A DNA stretch of 64,000 nt from Alphaproteobacteria bacterium (lineage in GTDB: Bacteria > Myxococcota_A > UBA796 > GCA-2862545), in NCBI GenBank assembly GCA_020632885.1, contig JACKEQ010000031.1, positions 3,133 to 67,132 of the forward strand. Reading direction: 5' to 3'. The translations under genes and the position numbers were made by a program. Numbering within the stretch: position 1 is the first letter of the stretch; each line of letters opens with the position of its first letter. Of the stretch, positions 15,598 to 24,463 are shown piece after piece. The notes beneath the pieces were generated by a model, which was not told the origin of the DNA, ran no database searches, and was given only the letters and a program-made list of their open reading frames with translations.

Positions 15598-18411
15598 ATG
15601 CCCTACACCATCGAAGAGTTCGTCGCCGCCTGGCAGACCCACTACGGCGTCCTGGTCGAGCAGTCCCAGGAGCTGGAGGACACGTACGAGGACTCCCGCG
15701 AGGCCGCGGACGACATGATCCAGAAGGTCAAGGAGATCTGGAAGGCCAACCGCATCGCCTCCTGGCCCGACCAGACCCGCCTCACCCTCGAGAAGCTCCG
15801 CGACGACGGCATCGAGCACGCGCGGGCCAAGCGCTACAAGAAGGCCCAGGCCATCCTCGAGACCCTCCGCAAGGAGGTCCTCGACATCCACACGGCCCGG
15901 CACCACAGCAAGAAGCTGATGGAGTCCACCGACCCGTCCAAGAAGTCCATCACGAAGCACTTCCCCAAGAAGGAGGAGTGCGACGAGCGCCAGCTCGAGC
16001 TCGTGAAGGAGCTGCGCGGCAAGATGAAGAAGGCCCAGGACATCTGGGACCAGGGCAAGAGCCTCCACGAGGTCGACGCGTTCTTCCAGGCCGCGAAGAA
16101 CTTCGAGTCCGCGAAGGTGATCTCGAGCGAGGCCGTGAGCCGCGCGCGCTCCGAGCCGTTCCGCGAGAGCGCGACCATCGAGATCAACCAGGACGTGTTC
16201 AGCACCTCGGAGGACGGCACCCCGCTGCTCGACCTCCTGCAGTCCCAGGGTGTGTGCCACGCGCTCGTCCTGGACTTCCTGGGCAGCGGCGAGTCCGGCG
16301 GTGAGCCCGGGAGCCCCGTGAAGGGCAAGATCACCTCGAAGCACGTGAAGGCCCAGGCGCAGTACGAGCTCGCTCACAAGATGACGGGCGAGAAGACCGA
16401 GAAGATCCTGGAGCAGGCGAAGAAGCTGACCCTCGAGGAGATCACGTCCTACGAGCAGCAGATCGAGGTCTGCGAGCACAACCTGGAGTACGCCCGCGAG
16501 CGGCTCCAGGAGGCCAGGGACCTGCAGTCGCGGGTCGGGCCCGACCTCGCGGAGGCCACGCGGCTCCTGCAGCTCAAGCAGGGCGAGTACAGCCAGGTCG
16601 AGGGCTACCCGGACTTCGACGGCAAGGCCGAGACCCTCGTGATCGTGCAGCGCCGCGTGGACGCCCTGCAGCAGCGGGTCGACGAGCTGACCCGCGTGAA
16701 GAACGGCGCGGACGAGGACGTGCGCAGGTTCGGCGAGCTCGGCACGCAGTGCGAAGGGCTCATCCAGACCCTCACGCGCGAGAAGACCTCCCGCGAGTCC
16801 GAGGTGGACGGCCTGCGCGAGCAGCTCAAGCACCTCACCAAGCAGGCCCGCAAGCTCGTCGAGCTCTACGAGAAGTCCAGCAACCCCGGCTTCACGCCGA
16901 GCGTGCTGCTCGAGCAGTTCGGCGTGCAGTACAAGGAGGACGGCACCCTCACCCACAAGCCCGAGACCGGTGACTTCCTCACGGGCGAGGAGGTCGCGAA
17001 GGCCCTGGTGGACAGCCTCGCCAAGGTCGCCAAGGGGGCTGAGGGGTCCTTCCAGATCTCCGTCACCCTCGCGGAGGGCGGCCACGCCATCGGCATGCGG
17101 GGCAAGCACGCCGAGGACGACAGCTGGGTCATCGATTGGTTCGACCCCAACGCCAACGGCTACCAGTTCGACACCGTCGACAAGTTCCTGACCTTCCTCG
17201 GCAAGTACTACAAGACCGTGTACAGCTCGAAGTGGAAGAAGGTGAAGACGAGCGAGGTGTCCATCACCCCGCCGACCGACACCGTGAACACCCTCCTCGG
17301 GCCGTCGGCCCGGGAGGCCTTCGAGCAGGACTACGAGGACTTCGACGACCTCTGCAAGAAGATGATCGGCGACCCCGTGTTCCCCAGGAAGCTCGGCGAG
17401 GAGCTCGCGGGCGAGGCCCTCACGGCCTACAACCGGCTCCCCGACGTCGACACCGCCACCGAGATCGACCTGCTCATCGCGCGGAACCGCCTGGAGGACA
17501 TCCGGGCCCGTCTGCGCGAGGCCATCTCGCTCTCCGAGCGCTACGGCGACCTGCTCGAGCAGATGCGCCCCGAGCTGCAGACCGCGAGCCAGCGCGTGAA
17601 GGACGCCTTCGCGAAGGCCGTCGCGGCCCACCACGACGGCGACCTCGCGAAGGCGCTGAAGCTCATGGAGCAGGTCGCGAACGGCCGCGACCAGGACACC
17701 ATCCGCGGCGTGGTCGACACCATGGACACCACGCGTGGTGAGGACACCGTGGTCGAGGAGACCGCCGAGTGCCTCGACGAGCTCATGGGCAACCTGCGCA
17801 AGACCGGCAAGATGGTCATCGTGAAGAACCTCGACGAGCTCGCGGCGGCGTTCGCGGCCGACAAGAGCATGCCGGTGGACACGGCCAAGCAGCGGATCCT
17901 CGAGAACAAGGGTCGCGGCTTCACCGGCACGGACGGCACGGTGTACGTGCTGGCGGGTGCCGACTCGGCCCACGACTGCGTGCACGAGACCGTGCACATC
18001 ATGTCGGCACCGGGCGGGGCCACGAAGATCCTCGCCGAGTGGGGCGAGCAGCTCAACGAGGGCTTCACGGAGTTCTTCACGAAGCAGATGTGCGCCAAGC
18101 TCGGCGTGACGGACGCCGCGTCGTACGTCGACCACGTGGCCTTCATGAACAAGCTCGCGCCGGTCGTGGGGCACGCGACGCTCTACAAGGCGTACATGCA
18201 GAACCAGGGCATGGACGGTGTGCTCGACGTCCTCGTGAAGAAGTGGGTCGAGCAGGGCGACACCATCACCAAGAGTGTCTACCGTCCGCCGAAGACGAGC
18301 GGGGACATCGACCCCGTGAAGTGCCGTGACCAGCTCACCACCAAGCTGAAGTCGTCGTTCCCGCCCACGGGCCCGATGCTCAACTTCTGGTCCGCGGTCT
18401 ACGGCTTCTGA
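15598..18411 (+). CDS. Putative dual-protease protein: C58-like cysteine protease plus HExxH zincin
   Basis: A 937-aa protein without a signal peptide. Residues 1-200 are helical. GVCHALVLDF places a candidate nucleophile at Cys220; GGHAIGMRG gives His496 and DWFDPNANGYQF gives Asp516. This reproduces the Cys/His/Asp order and the H...FDPN context of the YopT/C58 papain-like family, with a coiled-coil insertion of about 200 residues (about 260-440) between Cys and His. After a second helical region, HDCVHETVH contains HExxH (796-800), followed by NEGFTEFF (Glu821/Glu825) as the third zinc ligand, a gluzincin-like layout. It lies second in a three-gene operon. Domain assignments come from motif reading alone. 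Confidence 0.7.
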   Translation: MPYTIEEFVAAWQTHYGVLVEQSQELEDTYEDSREAADDMIQKVKEIWKANRIASWPDQTRLTLEKLRDDGIEHARAKRYKKAQAILETLRKEVLDIHTARHHSKKLMESTDPSKKSITKHFPKKEECDERQLELVKELRGKMKKAQDIWDQGKSLHEVDAFFQAAKNFESAKVISSEAVSRARSEPFRESATIEINQDVFSTSEDGTPLLDLLQSQGVCHALVLDFLGSGESGGEPGSPVKGKITSKHVKAQAQYELAHKMTGEKTEKILEQAKKLTLEEITSYEQQIEVCEHNLEYARERLQEARDLQSRVGPDLAEATRLLQLKQGEYSQVEGYPDFDGKAETLVIVQRRVDALQQRVDELTRVKNGADEDVRRFGELGTQCEGLIQTLTREKTSRESEVDGLREQLKHLTKQARKLVELYEKSSNPGFTPSVLLEQFGVQYKEDGTLTHKPETGDFLTGEEVAKALVDSLAKVAKGAEGSFQISVTLAEGGHAIGMRGKHAEDDSWVIDWFDPNANGYQFDTVDKFLTFLGKYYKTVYSSKWKKVKTSEVSITPPTDTVNTLLGPSAREAFEQDYEDFDDLCKKMIGDPVFPRKLGEELAGEALTAYNRLPDVDTATEIDLLIARNRLEDIRARLREAISLSERYGDLLEQMRPELQTASQRVKDAFAKAVAAHHDGDLAKALKLMEQVANGRDQDTIRGVVDTMDTTRGEDTVVEETAECLDELMGNLRKTGKMVIVKNLDELAAAFAADKSMPVDTAKQRILENKGRGFTGTDGTVYVLAGADSAHDCVHETVHIMSAPGGATKILAEWGEQLNEGFTEFFTKQMCAKLGVTDAASYVDHVAFMNKLAPVVGHATLYKAYMQNQGMDGVLDVLVKKWVEQGDTITKSVYRPPKTSGDIDPVKCRDQLTTKLKSSFPPTGPMLNFWSAVYGF

Positions 18412-18421
18412 GGAGGATCAC

Positions 18422-19108
18422 ATGGCGGCCTTCAAGCGCGGTACGCGCATCCACATCACCTGGCCCGACGGTGGCAAGCTCGAGCTGATCTTCGAGTCGA
18501 CCAGCAAGGGCAAGGTGGCCGAGGCGCTCGCCGCGTGGCAGGCCGCCCAGCCGGACCCCGGCACGGCGGGGAAGCCCGCCATGCTGGGCTTCACGCTGGA
18601 GGGCAGCGAGATCGAGCAGGTGGTGAACGGCATCCCGCTGTTCATCTCCCCGAAGTCCGCCAACGCACCGGTGCCGCTCCCCATCCCCGTGCCCCAACCC
18701 GTGCCCGTGCCCGTGCCCGTGCCCGTGCCCGCGCCTGCGCCGGTCGCTGCACCGAAGCCCGCGCCCCCACCGCCCACGCCGGCACCGGCACCCCAACCCG
18801 AGCCCGAGCCCCGACCCGAGCCCGTCGCGGTCGTGGCACCCGAGCCCACGCCCCCACCGGCCCCCGAGCCCACACCGGCTCCCGAGCCCACACCGGCTCC
18901 CGAGCCCGCACCGGCTCCCGAGCCCACACCGGCTCCCGAGCCCGCACCAGCTCCCGAGCCCGAGCCCGCCGTGGCGGCCGGAGACGACGACGACTGGGAC
19001 GACTGGGACGACGACCCGGGCGATGCCGAAGAGCCCGAGGAAGAAGAGGAAGAAGAGGAGGAGGAGGACGAAGAAGAGGAAGAGGACGACTGGGACGACT
19101 GGGACTGA
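18422..19108 (+). CDS. Pro-rich protein with acidic Trp-Asp tail, third gene of protease operon
   Basis: A 228-aa protein preceded by GAGGAGGATCAC, 10 bp after the protease gene. Residues 1-80 form a small globular domain (RIHITWPDGGKLELIFES, MLGFTLEGSEIEQVV). Residues 80-188 are a rigid Pro-rich stalk made of PV and EPTPAP repeats encoded by tandem DNA repeats. Residues 189-228 are almost all Asp/Glu with Trp spaced as DDWDDWDD, ending in DDWDDWD. No membrane segment is present. It looks like a tethering or recognition protein whose acidic aromatic tail binds a basic or metal-bearing partner. I do not recognise a family. Confidence 0.75.
   Translation: MAAFKRGTRIHITWPDGGKLELIFESTSKGKVAEALAAWQAAQPDPGTAGKPAMLGFTLEGSEIEQVVNGIPLFISPKSANAPVPLPIPVPQPVPVPVPVPVPAPAPVAAPKPAPPPPTPAPAPQPEPEPRPEPVAVVAPEPTPPPAPEPTPAPEPTPAPEPAPAPEPTPAPEPAPAPEPEPAVAAGDDDDWDDWDDDPGDAEEPEEEEEEEEEEDEEEEEDDWDDWD
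18698..18733 (+). repeat. CCCGTG hexamer tandem repeat in coding sequence
   Basis: Five perfect copies of CCCGTG (18698-18727) and one CCCGCG variant encode alternating Pro-Val. Such a repeat can change length by slippage in steps of two residues without breaking the frame. Confidence 0.9.
18863..18952 (+). repeat. Five 18-bp tandem units in coding sequence
   Basis: Five units of the form CCCGAGCCCACACCGGCT (units start at 18863, 18881, 18899, 18917 and 18935) differ by one or a few bases and encode PEPTPA/PEPAPA. The near identity suggests recent expansion by slippage or unequal recombination; length may vary between strains. Confidence 0.9.
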
Positions 19109-19110
19109 CC

Positions 19111-20853
19111 TCAGCGGCGCGCGAGCCCGCTCCACAGCGAGCTCCGCGGCGCCGCTCGGCAGCCACAGGCCAACCCGACGTCCTCCGCCGGCACGTCCCG
19201 CACGACCGGACCGGGGTCCCCGCACACCAACGTGACCGAGGGGACCCCGCCGCCGTCGATGTGCAGGCGGGCACCCGCGTCCACCGTCTGCAGGTCGAGC
19301 TCGTCGACCTCGCCGTCGCAGTCCTCGTCCACACCCCGGTTCAGGCAGCGCTCCGGCAGGGCCGGTGACAGGGCAGGGTCCGTGTCGTCGCAGTCGCCGC
19401 CGATCAGGGCGTGACCAGGGAGCACCTCGCACACCTCGCGGGGCTCACCGGCACCCACGCCGTCGCCGTCGGCGTCCGTGAACACGAGCTGCCCGCGGGA
19501 CCGGGTGGGGTCGAGGTCGTCGCAGTCCACCCCCGCCACCGCGCCGTCGCCGTCGAGGTCCGCGATGGCGACCGCGTGGGGTCCGCCGTACACGCCGAGG
19601 TCACAGGGACCGTCGATGGGGGTGTCCACCACGCCGTCGCCGTCCTGGTCGCGCCAGTCGCGGCAGGCCGGGTCGCCGGCGTCCACCACCGGGGACCCGG
19701 GAAGCGGGAGCAGCGACTCCCACGAGCAGTCTCCCGGTGTCCACGGCAGATCCGGCGAGGCCACCAGGGGCATCTGGAGGACCGTCTGTGGCAGGTCGCC
19801 GTTGAAGTCCCCATCGACGTTGTCGTACCAGAGGCCCCAGCGGAAGGCCCACGACGCGGGGTTGGCCAGCAGCTCGGCGTAGACACCCCCCCCGAAGGTC
19901 TGGCCGGCGACGATGTCGTGCTCGAAGTGGAGGGGAGTCCCGAAGGTGGTCACGGCACCACCACCCGCGAAGGAGAGGATCTCCCGCGGCGGCCCCCAGA
20001 CGACCCCCGTGGAGTTGCCGAGGAACGCGTTGAACTCCACGACGGCGATCGCATCTTGCCACCACCCCGGGGGCGGACCGAGCAGCAGCCCGCCTCCGTA
20101 GTACCTGGAGTGGTTGCCGAGGAAGCCGTTGTTCTGCACGGTCGCCTCCAGGCCCTCGAAGTACACGCCGCCTCCGCGATCCGCGTGGTTCCCGCACACC
20201 AGGTTCCGGCGGAACACCAGGCTGTGCACCACGGCGTCCAGCGCGCCGCCATCCATCACGTCCGAACCCGACCCCTCGAAGACGTTGTCCTCCAGCTCCG
20301 CGATCGTCTCCGGGCACGCGAAGTCGCAATCCGGCGCGCTGTGGACCCGCACTGCGCTGTCACCGCCGTCCACGAACCGCGAGTGCCGGATGCTCACCGG
20401 CGCCGTTCCCGTCGTGGAGATCGCGACCCCGCGGGTCTGCTCGAAGCTCACGCGCTCCGCCTCCAGGCCTGCCGTCGCCAGCGCCCCGAGCTCCAGGCAG
20501 ACCCCCTGCACGTCCACCAGCGTCAGAGGCGCACCCGCACGCACGCCCTCCACCGTGGGCCCCGAGCCACACGTGCCCTCCAGCACCAGCCCCGCGAGCC
20601 GCAGCGGCACGGTCGAGCTCGTCAGGAGCCTGACGGCCCCGGGCGCGCCGCGCAGGACGGCCGGTGTGGGGTCAGCGGACCGCAGGTGCAGCGAGGTCGC
20701 CAGGCACGTCGGCGGGACCGTGATGCCCTCCAGCTCCAGGGTGCCCGTGATCTCCACGATCCCCGGCCCCGAGACCGCACACGCCGCGTCCACCGCCAGC
20801 TCCAGCGCCTCCGGCGTGCTCACCGCGCGCGCCACACCCAGGACGAAGAACAT
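19111..20853 (-). CDS. Secreted right-handed beta-helix protein with MopE-type repeats
   Basis: A 580-aa protein with an N-terminal hydrophobic export signal (MFFVLGVARAVS). Residues 20-380 have the repetitive short-strand pattern of a parallel beta-helix (RNLVCGNHADRGGGVYFEG, NNGFLGNHSRYYGGGLLLG). The C-terminal part has MopE-type Asp/Cys metal-binding repeats: DLDGDGAVAGVDCDD, DADGDGVGAGEPREVC, IGGDCDDTDP and GVDEDCDGEVDE. It ends CGCRAAPRSSLWSGLARR. The CGC and terminal Arg pair resemble a MYXO-CTERM sorting tail, but the usual membrane helix between them is missing. It is probably an extracellular or surface protein. The start has GAGGGGG upstream; 2 bp separate it from the convergent operon. 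Confidence 0.85.
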   Translation of the reverse strand: MFFVLGVARAVSTPEALELAVDAACAVSGPGIVEITGTLELEGITVPPTCLATSLHLRSADPTPAVLRGAPGAVRLLTSSTVPLRLAGLVLEGTCGSGPTVEGVRAGAPLTLVDVQGVCLELGALATAGLEAERVSFEQTRGVAISTTGTAPVSIRHSRFVDGGDSAVRVHSAPDCDFACPETIAELEDNVFEGSGSDVMDGGALDAVVHSLVFRRNLVCGNHADRGGGVYFEGLEATVQNNGFLGNHSRYYGGGLLLGPPPGWWQDAIAVVEFNAFLGNSTGVVWGPPREILSFAGGGAVTTFGTPLHFEHDIVAGQTFGGGVYAELLANPASWAFRWGLWYDNVDGDFNGDLPQTVLQMPLVASPDLPWTPGDCSWESLLPLPGSPVVDAGDPACRDWRDQDGDGVVDTPIDGPCDLGVYGGPHAVAIADLDGDGAVAGVDCDDLDPTRSRGQLVFTDADGDGVGAGEPREVCEVLPGHALIGGDCDDTDPALSPALPERCLNRGVDEDCDGEVDELDLQTVDAGARLHIDGGGVPSVTLVCGDPGPVVRDVPAEDVGLACGCRAAPRSSLWSGLARR

Positions 20854-20876
20854 GCAGGCCCCCTCGAGCCCACACT

Positions 20877-22094
20877 CTACTGCCCCAGCGGCAGGCCCAC
20901 CACCTCACAAGAGGGCTGCAACCCCGTGCTCGCGCACATGGACACGAACTGCTGCACCGTGAGCAGCGGCGTGCGCCGCACCTCCAGCTTCCTGTCCTCG
21001 CCACGGGTCGCGAGCACCTCGTGCAGGGCGGCGTCCACCGGGTACACCCGCGGGTCGCCCTCCAGCTTCACCCCGCCCACCACGGCCTCCACGCGCAGCG
21101 GCTCGCTCCAGAAGCCCCAGCTCTGCAGGTAGTGGCGCCCGTCGTCCACGAGCAGCTCGTCGCCCTCCACGAGCGCCTTCGTGTCGAGCGGCGTCTCCGG
21201 CTCCAGGCCCACGAGGCGGCGGTAGCTGCAGCCCTCGAAGCGCGTGCCCGGCACCAGGATGCAGTCCGCGTCCCGCACCGTCGGCAGGAAGCCGCCGGGG
21301 TGACCGCGCAGGTCCTCCCAGACCGGCAGCCGCGTCGTCGGCACCGCCTGCGTCGAGAACCACAGCGGCGGGAGCAGCAGCGTCAGCCCCGTCGCCAGCG
21401 AGAGCAGCGGGACCGTCGGGGGCACCCCGCCCGCCAGGTACCGCAGCCCCGTCACCATCACCGCCAGCGCACCCGCCGCCAGCCAGGCCGTGCCCTGCAG
21501 CTCCACGGCCAGCGAGGGCTCCTCCATCGTGCCGAACCAGCGGATGTGGAGCAGGCCGATCAGGAGCTGCACCGCCGAGGCCACCAGGAAGGCCGCCGAC
21601 GCGCGCTTCCCCCGCTCCAGGCGCGCGGGACCGCGGCGGTTCATCGCCACCACCCAGAGCACCGCCGCCCAGCCGGCCGGGCAGAGCCAGAGCAGCGCGA
21701 GCTGCCCGGGGAGCCACGGCACCAGCTGCAGCACGATGAGCGCCAGCACCGCGGCGATCGTGGTGCGGCGGCGCCGCCGGGTCGACCCCTCGGGCCGGAG
21801 CCCCCGGGAGGCCGCCAGGCCCAGGGCCAGCACGAGGAGGATGAAGGCCGCGACCAGGTGCACGAAGATCCAGCCCACCGCCGCCGCCATCGCCTGGTCG
21901 TACGGGCGCCGCTCCAGCACCGGCACCACCATCGTGCCGAGCACGGGGAGCCCGAGCAGCAGGACGAACGGCAGGCCCCACGACCACAGCGGCAGGTCGT
22001 CGTCGCGGCGTACGAGGTCGACGATGGCCGGCAGCAGGAGCAGCAGGGCACCACCGGCCATGATCATGGCGAACATCGGGAAGACGACGAGCAC
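20877..22094 (-). CDS. Multi-spanning membrane protein of unknown function
   Basis: A 405-aa protein with about seven hydrophobic helices in the N-terminal 260 residues (e.g. MIMAGGALLLLLPAIVDLV, TIAAVLALIVLQLV). A soluble C-terminal domain (about 265-405) has four cysteines (DADCILVPGT, FEGCSY, SMCASTGLQPSC) that may form disulfides outside the membrane. The start codon is GTG at 22094; several ATGs follow within 12 codons and may be used instead. No recognised transporter or enzyme motif. It follows nothing obviously related; aspS is divergent. Confidence 0.7.
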   Translation of the reverse strand: MLVVFPMFAMIMAGGALLLLLPAIVDLVRRDDDLPLWSWGLPFVLLLGLPVLGTMVVPVLERRPYDQAMAAAVGWIFVHLVAAFILLVLALGLAASRGLRPEGSTRRRRRTTIAAVLALIVLQLVPWLPGQLALLWLCPAGWAAVLWVVAMNRRGPARLERGKRASAAFLVASAVQLLIGLLHIRWFGTMEEPSLAVELQGTAWLAAGALAVMVTGLRYLAGGVPPTVPLLSLATGLTLLLPPLWFSTQAVPTTRLPVWEDLRGHPGGFLPTVRDADCILVPGTRFEGCSYRRLVGLEPETPLDTKALVEGDELLVDDGRHYLQSWGFWSEPLRVEAVVGGVKLEGDPRVYPVDAALHEVLATRGEDRKLEVRRTPLLTVQQFVSMCASTGLQPSCEVVGLPLGQ

Positions 22095-22189
22095 GCCGCA
22101 TCATCCCACGTCCGAGGCCGCGCGTGCAGTCCGGCGCGTGCGGGGTAGAGGAGGTGCGGGCCGCTGTGGCCCGGAACATGGAGAGAGCG

Positions 22190-23947
22190 ATGTTGACCCG
22201 GAGGACCCACACCTGTGGGGAGCTGCGTACCGAACACACCGGCCAGGAGGTCGTCGTCCAGGGGTGGGCCAGCGCTGTCCGCGACCGGGGTGGCGTGACC
22301 TTCCTGCTGCTGCGCGACCGCCACGGGATCGTCCAGATCACCGTGGACGAGCGGTGTTCGGATGCGGTCCGGGACGCCGCGAAGGCCGTGCGCCTCGAGT
22401 ACGTGCTCCAGGTCCGCGGGACCGTGGCCGCGCGCGCCGAGGGTGCCGTGAAGGACGACATGGAGACCGGCGCCATCGAGGTCGTGCCCACCGAGGTCGA
22501 GATCCTCTCCGGCACCGAGCCGCTGCCCTTCGCCATCGGCAAGCAGTCCGAGGCCCACGAGGAGACGCGCCTCAAGTACCGCTACCTCGACCTCCGGCGC
22601 CCCCAGCTCCAGCAGAACATCGTGCGCCGCCACCGGGCCGCCCAGGCTGCGCGCTCGGCGCTGTCGGAGCTCGGGTTCCTCGAGATCGAGACGCCCATCC
22701 TCACCAAGGCCACGCCCGAGGGTGCGCGCGACTACCTCGTGCCCAGCCGGGTGCATGCGGGCCAGTGGTACGCCCTCCCGCAGTCGCCGCAGATCTTCAA
22801 GCAGATCCTCATGGTCTCCGGGATGGACCGCTACTTCCAGATCTGCCGCTGCTTCCGTGACGAGGACCTCCGCTTCGACCGGCAGCCCGAGTTCACCCAG
22901 ATCGACATCGAGATGTCGTTCGCCCCGCGCGACCTCATCATGGAGGTGGCCGAGACCGTGACGCGCCGCATGTTCGCGGACGTGCTCGGGCACGTGGTGG
23001 GCGAGATCCCGCGGCTGTCGTACGCCGAGGCCATGGAGCGCTTCGGGGTCGACAACCCGGACCTCCGGTTCGGCATGGAGCTCACGAGCCTCGACGCCGT
23101 GCTCGGTGGCTCCACGTTCCCGCCGGTGGCCAACGCGGTCGCCGAGGGTGGGCGGGTGCGCGGGTTCGTCGTGAAGGGTGCGTCCGAGTCGGCCTCCCGG
23201 AAGGTGCTCGACGCCTGGACGGCCTTCGTGAAGCCCTACGGGCTCGGTGGGCTGCTCTGGGGCAAGGTCACCGACAGCGAGGTCACCGGGCCGCTGAAGA
23301 AGGCCGTGGACGACTTCGCGGGGTTCTGCGCGGCCACGGGTGCCTCTGCGGGCGACGTGGTCGTCGTGGCGGCGGGGTCCGAGAAGGCCGTGAACACGGG
23401 CCTCGGGCGCCTGCGGGTCCAGGTGGCCCGGGAGCGCGAGATGATCGGGGAGGGCTTCGCGTTCGCGTGGGTCGTGGACTTCCCGCTCTTCGAGGCCACC
23501 GACGATGGCGGCTGGACCAGCACGCACCACCCGTTCACCTCGCCCAAGCCCGAGCATGTCGGGTGGCTCGGAAGCGAGCGGCAGGGCGAGATCCTCTCGG
23601 ACGCCTACGACCTCGTCTGCAACGGCAACGAGATCTGCGGGGGCAGCGTGCGTATCCATCGCCACGACGTCCAGGAGAAGGTGTTCGCGGCGCTGGGCAT
23701 CGGGCCGGAGGAGCAGCGGGAGAAGTTCGGGTTCATGCTCGACGCCCTGTCCTTCGGTGCGCCTCCGCACGGCGGCATGGCCTTCGGGTTCGACCGGCTG
23801 ATGATGTGGCTGTGCGGCACCGAGTCGATCCGCGACGTCATCGCGTTCCCCAAGACGACCTCCGCGCAGGACCTCATGTCGGGCGCGCCGGGTCCCGTGC
23901 CGCCGGCCGACCTGGTCGAGCTGCACGTGCGGAACACGGTGGACTGA
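22190..23947 (+). CDS. aspS: Aspartyl-tRNA synthetase (bacterial type)
   Basis: A 585-aa class II synthetase of bacterial length. It has the N-terminal OB-fold anticodon domain (TCGELRTEHTGQEVVVQGW), motif 1 and 2 regions (FLEIETPILTKATPEGARDY; CFRDEDLRFDRQPEFTQID), the GAD insertion domain that distinguishes bacterial AspRS (about 290-420), and motif 3 (GMAFGFDRLMMWLCG). The ATG at 22190 follows GGAGAGAGCG at good spacing; the upstream ATG at 22178 has no such site. Whether it also charges tRNA-Asn cannot be decided here. Confidence 0.97.
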   Translation: MLTRRTHTCGELRTEHTGQEVVVQGWASAVRDRGGVTFLLLRDRHGIVQITVDERCSDAVRDAAKAVRLEYVLQVRGTVAARAEGAVKDDMETGAIEVVPTEVEILSGTEPLPFAIGKQSEAHEETRLKYRYLDLRRPQLQQNIVRRHRAAQAARSALSELGFLEIETPILTKATPEGARDYLVPSRVHAGQWYALPQSPQIFKQILMVSGMDRYFQICRCFRDEDLRFDRQPEFTQIDIEMSFAPRDLIMEVAETVTRRMFADVLGHVVGEIPRLSYAEAMERFGVDNPDLRFGMELTSLDAVLGGSTFPPVANAVAEGGRVRGFVVKGASESASRKVLDAWTAFVKPYGLGGLLWGKVTDSEVTGPLKKAVDDFAGFCAATGASAGDVVVVAAGSEKAVNTGLGRLRVQVAREREMIGEGFAFAWVVDFPLFEATDDGGWTSTHHPFTSPKPEHVGWLGSERQGEILSDAYDLVCNGNEICGGSVRIHRHDVQEKVFAALGIGPEEQREKFGFMLDALSFGAPPHGGMAFGFDRLMMWLCGTESIRDVIAFPKTTSAQDLMSGAPGPVPPADLVELHVRNTVD

Positions 23948-23953
23948 CGCGCG

Positions 23954-24355
23954 TCACGGGGGTGGAGGAAGGCACGACGGCCACCCGGGCGGCGTGGCTT
24001 CCCACTCCACCGCGATCGACGCGAGGTCGAAGTCCTCGAGGGGGCCGAGGTCTTCGACCTCCCGGGTGAACACGATCTCGCCGGTCTCGTCCACCACGCC
24101 CACCTCGGAGACGACGTTGCCGTCGGCGTCGAGCTCGCGGGTGTACGTGATGTTCTTGCTCTCCCCGAACCTCCAGGTCGCGAGGTACGGGCCTTCGTGG
24201 TGCAGGACATACGCGGAGTCGAAGGGCGACTCCTCCGAGAGCTGCCCCTGCTCGTCGTAGAGCCTGTACCCCAACTCCACATCTGAGGAATTGTACGTCC
24301 GGGCCGCCGACGGGGTCCCGTCCCCGGCAGGCTCTGCGCCTGCCCGTGACTTCAT
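23954..24355 (-). CDS. Small hypothetical protein with MORN-like strand repeats
   Basis: A 133-aa protein with no recognised family. The middle shows repeated strand-turn-strand units (YRLYDEQGQLSEESPF, YTRELDADGNVVSEVGVVDE, GEIVFTREVEDLG) like those in MORN/YwqK-type proteins. The N-terminus (KSRAGAEPAGDG) is not a signal peptide, and no strong Shine-Dalgarno precedes the ATG at 24355, so the 5' end may be wrong or the gene may be a truncated relic. It is convergent with aspS, 6 bp apart. Confidence 0.5.
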   Translation of the reverse strand: MKSRAGAEPAGDGTPSAARTYNSSDVELGYRLYDEQGQLSEESPFDSAYVLHHEGPYLATWRFGESKNITYTRELDADGNVVSEVGVVDETGEIVFTREVEDLGPLEDFDLASIAVEWEATPPGWPSCLPPPP

Positions 24356-24463
24356 CCAATCACCGGTGACGGTCTCGTTGCGACTTCATGTGTGCAACAC
24401 CCCGGCCGGGGGATCCTTCACGCCGACACATGCTATCGTCATCGAATTCGCACGAGACGACCC

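Noticed and set aside
11190..15599. Very long minus-strand open frame (1469 codons) across the SMI1/HEAT and helical-protein genes
   Set aside because: It is the GC-rich shadow of two well-supported plus-strand genes, composed of low-complexity Val/Leu/Gly/Arg with no domain, and spans the operon promoter region.
18985..19105. GAC/GAG-rich tract as a regulatory repeat
   Set aside because: It is in frame and encodes the acidic Trp-Asp tail; no separate DNA role is evident.
22124..22189. Upstream extension of aspS
   Set aside because: The extra residues are not part of AspRS, and the ATG at 22190 has the well-placed ribosome site.
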